DNA of 64,000 nt from Pleodorina starrii (GCA_030267565.1 BRXU01000043.1:682001-746000); one strand, 5' to 3'. Numbered from the stretch's first letter, positions 53,751 through 63,692 are shown. A program made the numbers and translations. The notes: generated by a model not told the origin, from the letters alone.

Positions 53751-55280
53751 AGCGGAGGCCTTGCCCTTGCCCTTGTGACCCTTGCCACCCTTGGGGCCCT
53801 TGCCGCCCTTGCCCCCCTTGCCTCCCTTGCCGTGATCCGGGCCCTTCCCGCCCGGACCCTTGCCCTTGCCGTTGCGGCCCTTGCGCTTCTTGTTAAGTGG
53901 GCACTCGGCCCAGTAGTGGTCGTCCTGACCACAGCCGAAGCAGGCGCCGCCCTTGACACGCTCGCGGTATTCGTCCAACGTCAGCCGCTTTCCAGGCGGG
54001 CCGACGTTGTCCATTACGAAGGAGGACGGGTCCACACCGGCCGCCGCCGCCGCCGCAGCCGCGGGCGCCGCAGACTGGCGCTTGGCAGGCGGAGCGTCGT
54101 CGCCGTCCGACATGTCGACGTCCTGTACCGACATGGCATGGGCGCGTAGGGAGGAGCGGGCACGTTTCGCCGCAGCGATACGCCGTTCTTCAGCAAGAGC
54201 GTGGGTAAAGAGGGCAGAGTAGGACTCAAAAGGCTGGCTATTACGGTCGGCAGCACACACGCCAGCAAGGGTCTCAGACAGGCCACTCTGAAACCAAAAG
54301 ATGCGCTCGCGCTCGGACATGTCAGGGATGTCAGTAAGCAGCGACTCAAAACGGCTTTGGTACCCAGAGACAGTGTCAAACATGCGCATGGCGTAGCGGC
54401 CGTCCTTCAGCTTCTGACGAGCTTCAGTCTCACGGGAGGTAATCTGTGGCGCGAACCGAACCTCAAGGGCAGACAGGAGCTCGGCAGAGGTAAACGTACG
54501 ACGGTGTGAAGACCACTCATCGAACCAGTCCTTAGCCCGACCCTTGAGAGCGTTAGCAAGGAACAAGCAGCGCGCGTTGTCGTTGGAGCCCCAGTTGACG
54601 CAGTCGAACAACTTTTCGCAGTCCCGAATGAAGGCCCGAACCCGACTAGGCACCCGCTTCGAGTCAGACTTCTCCTCGATATCTAACGACGGGGTAGGTA
54701 CGTTCACGCGAATTACCTCATCCCGCGCGACAGAGTGCGGGACAGACACGGTGGCACCAGGACCAACCTTGGGTGGCGCGGCGTCAGAGCCGCCCGCGCC
54801 GGGGCCAGTGCCCGACGAGTTGCCGGCGCCAGAGCCGGGGGCCTCCGCAGCGTTGACAGCCGCCGCCGCCGCCGCCGTCGCGCCGGTGGGCGTCTGACCC
54901 GCACCGGTGGCGCCCATGGCTGCAGGTTGCACATGGTCCGAGGGAAGGACAGCAGGAGCGGCGGGCGGGGGCGGGTTAATCTCCACAGGTGGAGGGAAGT
55001 GCGGAGGTGAAGCATCGCGAAAGGGGTTATAGTCCGCAAGGCGCTGCGCGTACCAAGGAGAAGGAGGGAGATGAACCCTCGTAAAATCAATGAACCCAGG
55101 CCTAGCGCGCGCGGCAGCAGCATCCGCCGGAGTCTGATCCCAACGCGACACACGAGTACGCGGAATACGCAGAGGTTCTTGGTCCGGATAGAGGGCCGCG
55201 TGGAGGCGCAGCAGTTCGCGCTCAGCCTCGCGACGCCAACGGACAAGGTCATCCGCATCACGAACAGAATTCGCAGACAT
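53748..55280 (-). CDS. gag: Gypsy-B gag (510 aa) with CCHC knuckle
   Basis: The structural protein of the virus-like particle. The start is the ATG at 55280 (MSANSVRDADDLVRW). The N-terminal region is followed by an Ala/Gly linker, then the retrotransposon gag core (NALKGRAKDWFDEW; YAMRMFDTVSGYQSRFESLL), a second Ala-rich linker, and CFGCGQDDHYWAECP (CX2CX4HX4C) near residue 450. The tail is a long Lys/Gly run ending GKGKASA before TAG. The leader between primer site and ATG is about 400 bp. Confidence 0.93.
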   Translation of the reverse strand: MSANSVRDADDLVRWRREAERELLRLHAALYPDQEPLRIPRTRVSRWDQTPADAAAARARPGFIDFTRVHLPPSPWYAQRLADYNPFRDASPPHFPPPVEINPPPPAAPAVLPSDHVQPAAMGATGAGQTPTGATAAAAAAVNAAEAPGSGAGNSSGTGPGAGGSDAAPPKVGPGATVSVPHSVARDEVIRVNVPTPSLDIEEKSDSKRVPSRVRAFIRDCEKLFDCVNWGSNDNARCLFLANALKGRAKDWFDEWSSHRRTFTSAELLSALEVRFAPQITSRETEARQKLKDGRYAMRMFDTVSGYQSRFESLLTDIPDMSERERIFWFQSGLSETLAGVCAADRNSQPFESYSALFTHALAEERRIAAAKRARSSLRAHAMSVQDVDMSDGDDAPPAKRQSAAPAAAAAAAAGVDPSSFVMDNVGPPGKRLTLDEYRERVKGGACFGCGQDDHYWAECPLNKKRKGRNGKGKGPGGKGPDHGKGGKGGKGGKGPKGGKGHKGKGKASA

Positions 55281-55677
55281 TGTCACAGATTGACAGTAAG
55301 CAGATAGCGACAATCAGAAAGCCGAAAGCCTACCAGAGCCGCAGGCGCACGCCTGATTGCACAACGGGCAGACGGTAGACGCCTCAGCCGACTCGCCGGA
55401 CGTCACTGTAAGAACAGAACACGTTGAGGCAAAACAGCCAAGCAAGCAGAACAGCAAAGCAACGAACGAGCCAGAAGCGACAGCAGCAATCGGCTAGCCA
55501 GCAGGGAGGAAAGTTACAGCGTACCGTCCGGGAGGGCGTGCGAGAGGTCGTCCAGGTTGATGTTCTCAGACATCACAGAGGCAGCGGAAGCAGACGAGGG
55601 AATGAGGACAGACGAGAGGCCAAGAAAGCCGCTTTCACGTCAGAAACTGCACCAGTCGGGAATCGTACCCGGGTAGG

Positions 55678-55692
55678 CTGGTCTCGATACCA
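55678..55692 (-). other. Gypsy-B primer-binding site
   Basis: TGGTATCGAGACCAG on the minus strand, two bases inside the 5' LTR. It begins like the initiator tRNA-Met site TGGTATC of many plant and algal elements. Confidence 0.7.
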
Positions 55693-55694
55693 GT

Positions 55695-56170
55695 TGTTGT
55701 GTAATGAAAATAGCTAAGTAAGTCCACTGCTGTGGTGGCAGTGAAAACCGCCGATTGAGAGATATGATTAGCCTTAAGTATCCACGAGTCTCGTGGAGCG
55801 TGTGCAGATCACGCTTGTAGTACATCCGTTGTAGAATCTCCATAGGAGGGTATACTCTCAACCGGACTCAGACCGAGAAGTGAAGTGCAGCCCAGAATGA
55901 GTATCGGACAGACTCCCGATACGGCTCAGCACTACCAGAGACCAGATGCCTCGACCGCCGTCAGAATACGTCAGCCCCAAGGATACGCTCAGATAGCATA
56001 ACCTTTACAGATATATGCATACAGATATTATGCATATTCAGATTATTATTCGCATGCACAGATGCATCACTCAGACCTGCCGACAGTTATTAGCAGTTAG
56101 TTAAGACAGTTACTTATTCGAATACAGACAGTTATTAACAGCGCAGCGTATCAGAATACGTGACACAACA
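55695..56170 (-). repeat. Gypsy-B 5' LTR
   Basis: 476 bp, virtually identical to 48930-49405; should carry the promoter for minus-strand transcription. Confidence 0.95.
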
Positions 56171-56452
56171 CCCGCCAAAGGCCGCCGGGCCCGGCCGTCA
56201 ACCGGTGCCCGCGGGCGGCCCGCCGATGGCCAAGCCGATGGTGGAGGTGTCTGAGCGCGGGAGAGGACAGATGGGCGTGTTGTCGAGTCAGTCAAGGGAG
56301 GTGGGCGGGGAACTAACAGCTATGAAAAGCTGAAGCTCTACTGAGTGAAAGGCAGAATGCCTGAAACGAGAGAGTTGAAGCGCAATAGTCTCGCCACTCA
56401 ATTACGGTTGTACGACAGTCGCACAGAACCAGACTTAGAGGCTCCGATCGCT
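56171..56452 (-). other. Decayed Gypsy-A pol between protease and Gypsy-B insertion
   Basis: Continues Gypsy-A after the stop at 56453. No readable frame. Confidence 0.4.
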
Positions 56453-56987
56453 TCACTCCGTCGCATCTAAGTCAACAATTAGCAAATGGGCGGGTTGGCA
56501 CCCCGTGTCGATGAGGATGGTCGCCTCCTTGTGGCACACAGCCCCTGTGAAATGCATGGCCAAACTGGGAGACACCGGAAAGGGAACGGGCATAGCTGCG
56601 CAAGCTGCAGCGTCAGACGACTGTACGGGAGGATCGTACCAGAACTCCATACCGTACGGCACGCCGTTAACCCGCGAAGGAGTCCTACCTTTCCCTGTCG
56701 GCGCAGTGAACAGGTGATACCCCGCATGGAAATCGTGCAGCTTTTGCATTCCCGCAAGCAACGAACGCCAACACGCTTTTGGCCACTTTGGAAGCAAGAA
56801 ACCCCCTGACGTGGATGCTGGAGCGAACGACTTGCAGCGTAGATAGTGTTGCAGGAATTCTTCAATGCAAGCAGTAGGCAGATGCATCCAAACATGGTGA
56901 CCTGCGCAACTATCGTGCAACAAGCTGTCGCGAGGAGAGCTGAACTTAGGACACATAGCATTTGACCCATCTGACGATGCGCACGCA
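56453..56987 (-). pseudogene. Gypsy-A pol, protease region
   Basis: Continues from 61793 across the Copia insertion: DGSNAMCPKFSSPRDSLLHD, WMHLPTACIEEFLQHYL, then ATILIDTGCQPAHLLI, an aspartic protease start with DTG. It stops at 56453. The pattern of a Trp/Tyr-rich segment before the protease parallels Gypsy-B ([20 protein letters not shown]). Confidence 0.75.
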
Positions 56988-57184
56988 TGTTGTGAAACGA
57001 AGACGTTTTCGGTCAGACCTCTAGTGAACTGGTCTCGGTGCTGGTGTCGTACCATCTGGACGACACTTGTGATGGCTGTTATCTCTCTGAGAGAGACCGA
57101 GTTCTCTCTCCTCCTGTAACGATACGATGTGCTAAGGCTTTGGCAATACGTGCCCACGTGACAGCAAGCACTAGATTTACAACA
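56988..57184 (+). repeat. Copia 5' LTR
   Basis: 197 bp, TGTTGTGAAACG ... TTTACAACA. Confidence 0.95.
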
Positions 57185-57199
57185 GGTTATGAGCCCCGG
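57185..57199 (+). other. Copia primer-binding site, internal (anticodon-arm) tRNA-iMet type
   Basis: GGTTATGAGCCCCGG directly follows the LTR. It is complementary to an initiator tRNA-Met anticodon arm (GGGCTCATAACC, anticodon CAT) rather than to a tRNA 3' end, as in Drosophila copia. Confidence 0.75.
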
Positions 57200-57217
57200 T
57201 TAGTCGGGAGCCTGAGC

Positions 57218-60200
57218 ATGGCGGCCGAAAAGGTGACGACCACCTACTCGGAGAAGTTAACTGCCAAGAATAGGATCAACTGGATGGTCCGTGTAAAGGG
57301 AGTGCTCGATAAGACGGGCCTCAGCGCAGCCTTTGAGAAGGCGCTCGATGAGAACAATGCAGCATTGGCGGCCGCGCACAAGAAGGCCCGCGGCACCATT
57401 TGCGAGCTGTTACATGATTCGGATCTAGATCTGCACATCAAGCATGCAGACGCTAAACAGCTGCTGGAGGCGCTGGAGAAGCGCTACAAGGGCGTGGCTT
57501 CGCTCAACAAGCAGCAGCTCTGGTCGGCATTCAACAAGGTGAAGATGGAGACGTCAATGTCGGTCCGGGAGTATATGAAGAAGGTCAGTGACATCGTCGA
57601 CGAGCTGGAGAGCTGCGACGAGACCGTCAGCCCAGCCAACGCAGTGTCCGTCGCGCTAAGTGGGCTACTGTCGAAGTTTCAGCCCTACATCGCCCCTTAC
57701 TACAGCTCGGGCGACCTGATGCCGAAGACGCTGGAGATCCTGGAGACCAACCTGCTCCACGCTGAAGCGCACCTCGCGTCGCTTGCGTCCACCTCCACCC
57801 CCCCGGTCACGCTCTACGCCGGCAAGGGCAACGGCAACGGCTACAAGGGCAAGGGCAAGGGCGGCGGCAACGGCTACGGAGGCGGCAACGGCGGCGGCAA
57901 CGGCCGCGGCAAGGGCAGCGGGTTCAACGGGACCTGCTTCAACTGCAAGGAGACCGGGCACCGGGCGGCGGACTGCCCCAAGCCGAAGAAGGAGTGCCCC
58001 CTGTGCGGTAGGCTGGGCCACACCGCGAACGAGTGCCGCAGCGGCGGCCGCGGTGGTGCCGGCGGCGGCGGCGGAAACGCCGTCGCGGCCGAGCGGCCCG
58101 TCTTCGCACTTCAGCTGGGCGTTGAGCCGAACGTGGTGGCGGCCTCGGCTGAGATGGCGGGCATCGAGCAGGGGTGCGCCGGACCTTCCGAGAGCGCCTG
58201 GGTCGTCGACACCGGCGCGTACCATCACTGCACGCCGGACAAGGCGTCGCTCCACAACTACACGGAGTTAAGTGAGCCGATGGTGTTGGTTGGGGGGGGC
58301 GGCGAGCGGCATGAGGCTGTGGGGTACGGGGACGTGGTGCTGGAGATCAAGAAGAACCCGTATGCGCCCAGATACCAGGTCCGGGGCAGGGATCAGCAGA
58401 TCGTCATCAAGGGGGTCTTTTACGTGCCGGGATTCCAGTACCGGCTCCTCTCGGTGAAGCAGCTGACGGCCAGGGGCGCTGAGTTCAGCGGTGAGAGGAA
58501 TGTGATGTGGCTGTGGAACAAGCAGGAAGGTTGGGAGTTGAGGGCTGTGACGGGCAGCAGTGTCTACGTGATCAAGGGCACTGAGCGCATGCCGCGCGTG
58601 CGGCTGGCTGCTTCGATGCTGCCCGCTACCGCGCGCGCGGAGCTGTGGCATTCCCGGTTTGGCCATCTCAGCTACGGCAACTTGGCGCGCCTGGCTGAGG
58701 GCATGGTTGAGGGCATGGACGTGTCGCCCAAGTGTTTTCGGGACGCAGGAACGGGTGTGTGCGAGACCTGCGCGATGGGAAAGCACCCGAAGAAGCCCTT
58801 CCCGGACTCCAAGTCGTCGGTGAGCCAGCCCCTGGAGAGGGTGCACATGGACATCATGGGTCCCCTGTCGGTAGAGTCGTACGGGGGGTTCACCTACGTA
58901 GCCACGTTCTTGGATGAGTGCACGGGCCTGTCTGCGGTGACGCTCTTGAAGGATAAGGGGCAGGCTACCGCGGCGGTGAAGGTGATGCTGACCCTGCTTG
59001 AGACGCAGTCGGGGAGGACGGTGCGAAAGGTGCGGACGGATCGCGGCAGGGAGTACCTGAACAGCGAGATCGATACGTTCTACGAGGAAAGGGGCATTAC
59101 GCATGAGACCTCTGCGCCGTACACTCCGCAGCAGAACGGCGTGGCGGAGCGTCTGAACCGCACGTTGATGGAGAGAGTGAGGTGCATGTTGAGCGAGAGC
59201 AATGTGCCCACTCGTGCATGGTCCTTCGCGATGCGCATGGCGTGCCACCTGCGGAACCGTTCGCCCGTCCACGGCCTTGACGGCACCCCATACGAGCGTT
59301 TCTACGGGCGCAAACCGGATGTGTCGGACCTGCGGGTTTTCGGCTGCGTTGCGTATGTTTGGGTCCCTGATGCGCAGCGCAAGAAGCTGGATCCGACGTC
59401 AGAGAAGGGTGTTTTCGTAGGCTACGAGCCGGGCTCCAAGGCGTACCGCGTGCTGCTGCCTGACGGACAGCAGAAGGTCAGTCGCGATGTGGTTTTCGAC
59501 GAGAGGGCTGTTGGCCTGGAGGGTTACGAAGGTCAGCAGTACATCCTGGTAGAAGTTGATGATGATGATGTGGAAATGCCAGGACTCCTGAGTGATGATG
59601 AGGATGAGCAAGAGGTGGTGGTCGGTGATGGGGATGAGTCTCCTTCCGGCATGTCGTCGCCCCGCAGTGGCGGTGGCGGCTCAGGTTTCGGAGGCGGGGG
59701 GAGCGCATCTGGATCGGGTGCTTCGTCGCCTTCCTCTGGTGGCAACGGTGGGGTCTCAGGGTCGAGGACCTCTCCGTCTCGCGAAAGTGTCAGCGGGGGG
59801 GAGGAGTCTAGGTCAGGCGAGTCCGGTGCCGTGGGAGCAAACGAGAGCTCCGGCACTGGGTCGGCTGCAGGCTCTGATGCCGTGGGAGCTGAGAGCTCCG
59901 GCGTTCAGTCGGCCGAGGACGAGAGTGAGCAGTCGCCGGAGCCGTTGCGTCGTGTGTCGGCGCGCGCGAACAAGGGCGTTGCTCCGGACCGTCTCACCCT
60001 TGGGGCCGTTCCGGAGGTCCCCACCACGCATGAGGATGCGGTGCGGTCACCCATGTCGGCTATGTGGAAGCTGGCGATGGATGACGAGATGTCTTCGATC
60101 CACACCAACCGTGTTTGGGATTTGGTTGATACGCCGAAGGGTGTGCGTCCTTTGCCCGTGAAGTGGGTGTACACGTTGAAGAAGGACGAGCATGGGAACA

Positions 60201-61552
60201 TTGTTCGGCATAAGGCGCGGTTGGTCGTGAAGGGGTTTGCCCAGGTTGAGGGACGGGATTATGAGGAGGTGTACGCTCCGGTCAGCAAGCACACTACGCT
60301 GCGTGCTCTGCTGTCGGTTGTTGCGGCCCAGGATCTCGAGCTGCACCAGCTGGACGTCAAGACGGCGTTCCTGAACGGCAAGCTGGAAGAAGAGGTCTAC
60401 GTTCAGCAGCCACCGGGTTACGGAAATGGTGATCCGCGCGTTTCGTGCAAGCTGTCAAAGGCGCTGTATGGGCTGAAGCAGGCCCCGCGCGCCTGGTACG
60501 GGCGCCTGAAGTCGGAGTTGGAGGGCCTGGGGTTTACAGTGTCTCAGGCGGATCCAGGCTTGTTCTTTCGAGATGTGAATGGGGAGCGGGTGTGGGTTCT
60601 TGTCTACGTCGACGATCTCCTCATCGCGGCGAAGGAGCTCAGCCTCGTGCGTCAGCTCAAGGCGAAGCTGACGACGATTTTCGATGTCCGGGACCTGGGG
60701 GAGGCCCGCGTGTTTCTGGGGTTCGAGATCGAGCGAAACCGCCCCGAGCGCACCATGAAGGTTTCCCAGAAGCGTTACGCATCTGAGGTTGTGGAGAAGT
60801 TCGGGCTCGGCGGGGCGAATGCGCGCGTTCTGCCCATGTCGCCGGGGACCGTTCTGCGCTCGGCCGGGGAGCCGCTAGATGTTCGGCGCTTCCCGTACGG
60901 TGAGCTGATCGGCAGCTTGCTGTATTTGCCGGTGGGCACGAGGCCCGATATTTCGCACTCCGTGGGAGCTTTGGCGCGCTACATGGCCAAGCCCACGGTT
61001 GAGCACTGGGAGTTTGCAAAGGGGGTTCTCCGGTACGTTGCCGGTACGACCGCCCTGGGGATTGTTTTCTCTGCTAAGTCGAGCGCGCCCTCGCTGCACG
61101 GGTACTGCGACTCTGATTATGCAGCATGCGTTGATACGAGGCGGTCAACCACCGGTTACGTGTTTCTGAATGCCGGTGGTGCTGTGAGTTGGTCGAGTCG
61201 CCTGCAGCCGACGGTTGCTACGTCGACTGCAGAGGCGGAATATATGGCGAGCGGTTCGGCGTGCAAGGAGGCGCTGTGGTTTCGCCACCTCGCGCGCGAT
61301 TTGAAGTTGGGCGTTTCGTCTGTTCCCATCAAGTGCGACAACCAGGCGGCTATCAAGATCATTGAGAATCCAATTTCGTCCGCCAGGTCAAAGCACATTG
61401 ATGTGCTGCACCACTTTGTTCGCGAGCGTGTGGTGCGCGGTGAGATTTCGTATTCTTATTGCAAGTCGGCAGATATGGTCGCGGACTGCCTGACGAAGCC
61501 GCTGCCACTTCCGTCGTTCCAGAAGTGTGTTCAGTCGATGGGGGTGCGCTGA
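57218..61552 (+). CDS. Copia gag-pol polyprotein (1444 aa)
   Basis: Starts at the ATG at 57218 (MAAEKVTTTYSEKLTAKNRI). Order: gag (LLEALEKRYKGVASLNKQQL, MSVREYMKKVSDIVDELESC); Gly/Lys linker; two CCHC knuckles CFNCKETGHRAADC and CPLCGRLGHTANEC (residues about 240-270); protease WVVDTGAYHHCT (about 330); integrase with H...H...CETCAMGK (about 475-520), HMDIMGPL, RTDRGREYLN and PQQNGVAERLNRTL (about 543, 606, 642); RT with KWVYTLKKDEHGNIVRHKAR, LHQLDVKTAFLNGKL and VYVDDLLIA (about 1130); RNase H GYCDSDYAACVDTRRSTTGY (about 1297) and ADCLTKPLP at the end. Integrase before RT is the Copia order. No stop or frameshift; all catalytic residues I checked are present. It encodes everything for copy-and-paste transposition. 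Confidence 0.97.
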   Translation: MAAEKVTTTYSEKLTAKNRINWMVRVKGVLDKTGLSAAFEKALDENNAALAAAHKKARGTICELLHDSDLDLHIKHADAKQLLEALEKRYKGVASLNKQQLWSAFNKVKMETSMSVREYMKKVSDIVDELESCDETVSPANAVSVALSGLLSKFQPYIAPYYSSGDLMPKTLEILETNLLHAEAHLASLASTSTPPVTLYAGKGNGNGYKGKGKGGGNGYGGGNGGGNGRGKGSGFNGTCFNCKETGHRAADCPKPKKECPLCGRLGHTANECRSGGRGGAGGGGGNAVAAERPVFALQLGVEPNVVAASAEMAGIEQGCAGPSESAWVVDTGAYHHCTPDKASLHNYTELSEPMVLVGGGGERHEAVGYGDVVLEIKKNPYAPRYQVRGRDQQIVIKGVFYVPGFQYRLLSVKQLTARGAEFSGERNVMWLWNKQEGWELRAVTGSSVYVIKGTERMPRVRLAASMLPATARAELWHSRFGHLSYGNLARLAEGMVEGMDVSPKCFRDAGTGVCETCAMGKHPKKPFPDSKSSVSQPLERVHMDIMGPLSVESYGGFTYVATFLDECTGLSAVTLLKDKGQATAAVKVMLTLLETQSGRTVRKVRTDRGREYLNSEIDTFYEERGITHETSAPYTPQQNGVAERLNRTLMERVRCMLSESNVPTRAWSFAMRMACHLRNRSPVHGLDGTPYERFYGRKPDVSDLRVFGCVAYVWVPDAQRKKLDPTSEKGVFVGYEPGSKAYRVLLPDGQQKVSRDVVFDERAVGLEGYEGQQYILVEVDDDDVEMPGLLSDDEDEQEVVVGDGDESPSGMSSPRSGGGGSGFGGGGSASGSGASSPSSGGNGGVSGSRTSPSRESVSGGEESRSGESGAVGANESSGTGSAAGSDAVGAESSGVQSAEDESEQSPEPLRRVSARANKGVAPDRLTLGAVPEVPTTHEDAVRSPMSAMWKLAMDDEMSSIHTNRVWDLVDTPKGVRPLPVKWVYTLKKDEHGNIVRHKARLVVKGFAQVEGRDYEEVYAPVSKHTTLRALLSVVAAQDLELHQLDVKTAFLNGKLEEEVYVQQPPGYGNGDPRVSCKLSKALYGLKQAPRAWYGRLKSELEGLGFTVSQADPGLFFRDVNGERVWVLVYVDDLLIAAKELSLVRQLKAKLTTIFDVRDLGEARVFLGFEIERNRPERTMKVSQKRYASEVVEKFGLGGANARVLPMSPGTVLRSAGEPLDVRRFPYGELIGSLLYLPVGTRPDISHSVGALARYMAKPTVEHWEFAKGVLRYVAGTTALGIVFSAKSSAPSLHGYCDSDYAACVDTRRSTTGYVFLNAGGAVSWSSRLQPTVATSTAEAEYMASGSACKEALWFRHLARDLKLGVSSVPIKCDNQAAIKIIENPISSARSKHIDVLHHFVRERVVRGEISYSYCKSADMVADCLTKPLPLPSFQKCVQSMGVR

Positions 61553-61582
61553 GTTGTTTTGGGACTTCAGTTCCTTGAGGCT

Positions 61583-61595
61583 GCCCGCGTGGGAG
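61583..61595 (+). other. Copia polypurine tract region
   Basis: GCCCGCGTGGGAG immediately before the 3' LTR; the purine core GGGAG is short. Confidence 0.5.
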
Positions 61596-61792
61596 TGTTG
61601 TGAAACGAAGACGTTTTCGGTCAGACCTCTAGTGAACTGGTCTCGGTGCTGGTGTCGTACCATCTGGACGACACTTGTGATGGCTGTTATCTCTCTGAGA
61701 GAGACCGAGTTCTCTCTCCTCCTGTAACGATACGATGTGCTAAGGCTTTGGCAATACGTGCCCACGTGACAGCAAGCACTAGATTTACAACA
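61596..61792 (+). repeat. Copia 3' LTR
   Basis: 197 bp, identical by eye to the 5' LTR. Confidence 0.95.
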
Positions 61793-62324
61793 ACGCATCC
61801 CAAGTGAAGTGCCGTCTGGATAATCGCTGCAGCTGCTTAAATTCGGCTTGACGAATGGTGTACTCGGGAGCCTCGGAGGCGGAAGCGACCGGCATCGAAC
61901 TGTTCGTCTTAGTGTTACACGCGCGCACCGTCGGCGCCGCCAACACACGACCAGCTTCAACCGCGTCCAATCCTGCCTTCACGCGCTTAACGTCCCGCGC
62001 ACCGTTCACCGCAACTCGCAACGTCTCTTCCGTCTCAACTGACTCAACGGGTGCACCTTCACGTGCCCTCTTCACATGCCGTGGAGAAGCGCGCGCAAGC
62101 GCCGACTCCTTTGGCCTCAAAACATCAGGTGCAGACGCTTCGACACGCGTCGCCGCAACAACAACGGTCTGTGCAGACGCTCGCAAAGGCGCCGCTGCAG
62201 CCACGTCACTCTCGCCCCGTGCAACCTGAACAGGCTCCGGCACAAGCGAGTTCGACAGCCTTAAGCCCTGCGTATCCGGCGAAAGTCCGGAGGGTGGGTC
62301 CGTCCCCAAGCAAGGCACCTCATG
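61793..62324 (-). pseudogene. Gypsy-A pol, N-terminal extension
   Basis: In the gag frame directly after the TGA at 62325-62327: HEVPCLGTDPPSGLSPDTQG, then an Ala/Val-rich stretch, ending EYTIRQAEFKQLQRLSRRHF TWDALL at the Copia junction. No ATG start in frame, suggesting gag stop readthrough as in Gypsy-B. Confidence 0.7.
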
Positions 62325-63410
62325 TCAGTGCGCCTTCTTGTTGGGCGCGTTGTAGTAGAAGAAATCGCCCGACGCGAACTTTTTGTCCGCCAGCCGGCAG
62401 TCGGCCGCAACGTGCCCCCCTTCCGCGCACAACAAGCACTGCTTCGCCTCCTTCATGGCCTCGACCTGCTTGCCGTGCAAGCCCCGCACCCAGACCCTCG
62501 ACCACTTGTTGGGGGGCCTGCGGTGGCGCTCGGCCATGGGAATGCTGTCGGGAAGCCCAAGGCCCTTGGGCTTCTTGGCCGTGCTGCCCTCACCGCCCGA
62601 CGACGGCCTCGGCCGCGCGCCCTGCCCCCCCGAGCCCGACTTCACCCCCGACCCACTGCCCGACCCGCTCGCCGCGCCGCCCTTAGTCCCAGCCTGCACC
62701 ACGTGAGTCTTCACCTCATCCGCGTACGTCTTCAGGACCTTCTGGAAAGCGGGCCACGACGTCCACTCGGCCTTGTCCTCACGGCTGCGGTCCCACATCA
62801 AGCGGTCCTGCAGCGTCGACGGCAGGAGGTCGATGACGTGATAGACGAGGACAGCGTCCGGCGTCTTGGGCGGTAGCTCCCGCTTGAGGTCGACGATGTG
62901 CTGAATTGCCTCGTCGACCGTCTTGACCGGCTTGGCGTTCTTCATCCGCCGAAGCCCGAGAAAAACGGTAGCGCCACCCGTACCCGTCACGTAGTTCTGA
63001 AGCCAGTTCTTGAGCCACCCGGCATCAGGAATGGTCTTGTCCGGAAGCTCGGCCACCACTTCACGCAGATCCATGGTGAGCTGGATAGGCGCAAGGTTCA
63101 GGATGACCCATTTGGTGGCACCCAGCTCTTTCATGTTGTGGCCGTGGACGACCAAGTTGTCGTCCAGCTCGGTGACGACGTAGTCAATGTAGGGATAAAG
63201 CGCCAGCCTCATCTTGGTCGCCTTTTCCATAGTGATCTCGTAGCGCTTGTCTGGTGGAGGAGGGCTTGGCAGGTTGCCCTTCTTGCGCACGGCCGAAAAG
63301 ACTTCACCATCGGCCATGCGAGTATCACCATTCTGATCAACAGACGCTTCGGCGGCGGTCGCCTGCGCGCCAGGGTCACCGCCAGCACCAGCACCAGCAC
63401 CAGCCGGAAG

Positions 63411-63453
<43 letters not shown>

Positions 63454-63578
63454 GTGTTCGCGTTGTCGTGATCATCAGCGGCCGCGCCGCCCGCGCCGCC
63501 CGCGCCGCCCGCGCCGCCCGCGCCGCCCGCGCCGCCCGCAGGAGGGTCATCACGCTGACCAGCACCGTTCGCAGACAT
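62325..63578 (-). CDS. gag: Gypsy-A gag (about 417 aa) with CCHC knuckle
   Basis: I start at the ATG at 63578 (MSANGAGQRDDPPAGG); an upstream in-frame Met (MNFLRGLLVSS, about 63658) is possible. The protein has tandem GlyGlyAla repeats (encoded by GCC-GCC-CGC units at 63478-63540), a Gln run, then the gag core (YEITMEKATKMRLALYPYID; VAELPDKTIPDAGWLKNWLQ; STLQDRLMWDRSREDKAEW). A Ser/Gly linker is followed by CLLCAEGGHVAADC near residue 383. Ends KKAH, TGA. Intact although pol is ruined. Confidence 0.88.
63420..63449 (-). repeat. CAG microsatellite (poly-Gln) in Gypsy-A gag
   Basis: About ten CTG units on the plus strand, reading as poly-Gln in gag. Next to it (63478-63540) is a 9-bp GCCGCCCGC repeat encoding GlyGlyAla. 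Confidence 0.85.
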
Positions 63579-63692
63579 GTTGCGCTGAAAAAGAGCGTGA
63601 GGCGCGGTAGTAGGCACACGAGCTGCCGAAGACACGAGCAATCCGCGTAGAAAATTCATAAACGCCCCGTAGGACCGAAAAAGAAAAATAAA

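Larger units (their letters stand above)
48930..56170 (-). mobile_element. Gypsy-B: complete, young chromoviral LTR retrotransposon (7241 bp)
   Basis: Two 476-bp LTRs (48930-49405 and 55695-56170) starting TGTTGTG and ending CACAACA. I see two differences between them (near 49048/55813 and 49378/56143). Target duplication CCCGC at 48925-48929 and 56171-56175. Primer site, gag, in-frame stop, pol with chromodomain and polypurine tract are all present and open, so the copy may be competent. It is inserted in Gypsy-A pol. Confidence 0.95.
56988..61792 (+). mobile_element. Copia element (Osser-like), intact, 4805 bp
   Basis: Two 197-bp LTRs (56988-57184 and 61596-61792) that I read as identical. 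Target duplication ACGCA at 56983-56987 and 61793-61797. One uninterrupted polyprotein. It is inserted into Gypsy-A pol in opposite orientation and is the youngest insertion in the window. From memory it resembles the Volvox Copia element Osser in LTR size and primer type. Confidence 0.95.

Noticed and set aside
58268..59272. 334-codon antisense frame over the Copia integrase
   Set aside because: Mirror of a strongly supported coding strand with GC-rich codons; no domain.
62051..62686. 211-codon plus-strand frame over Gypsy-A gag
   Set aside because: Antisense shadow of the gag coding region, which has a clear CCHC knuckle.
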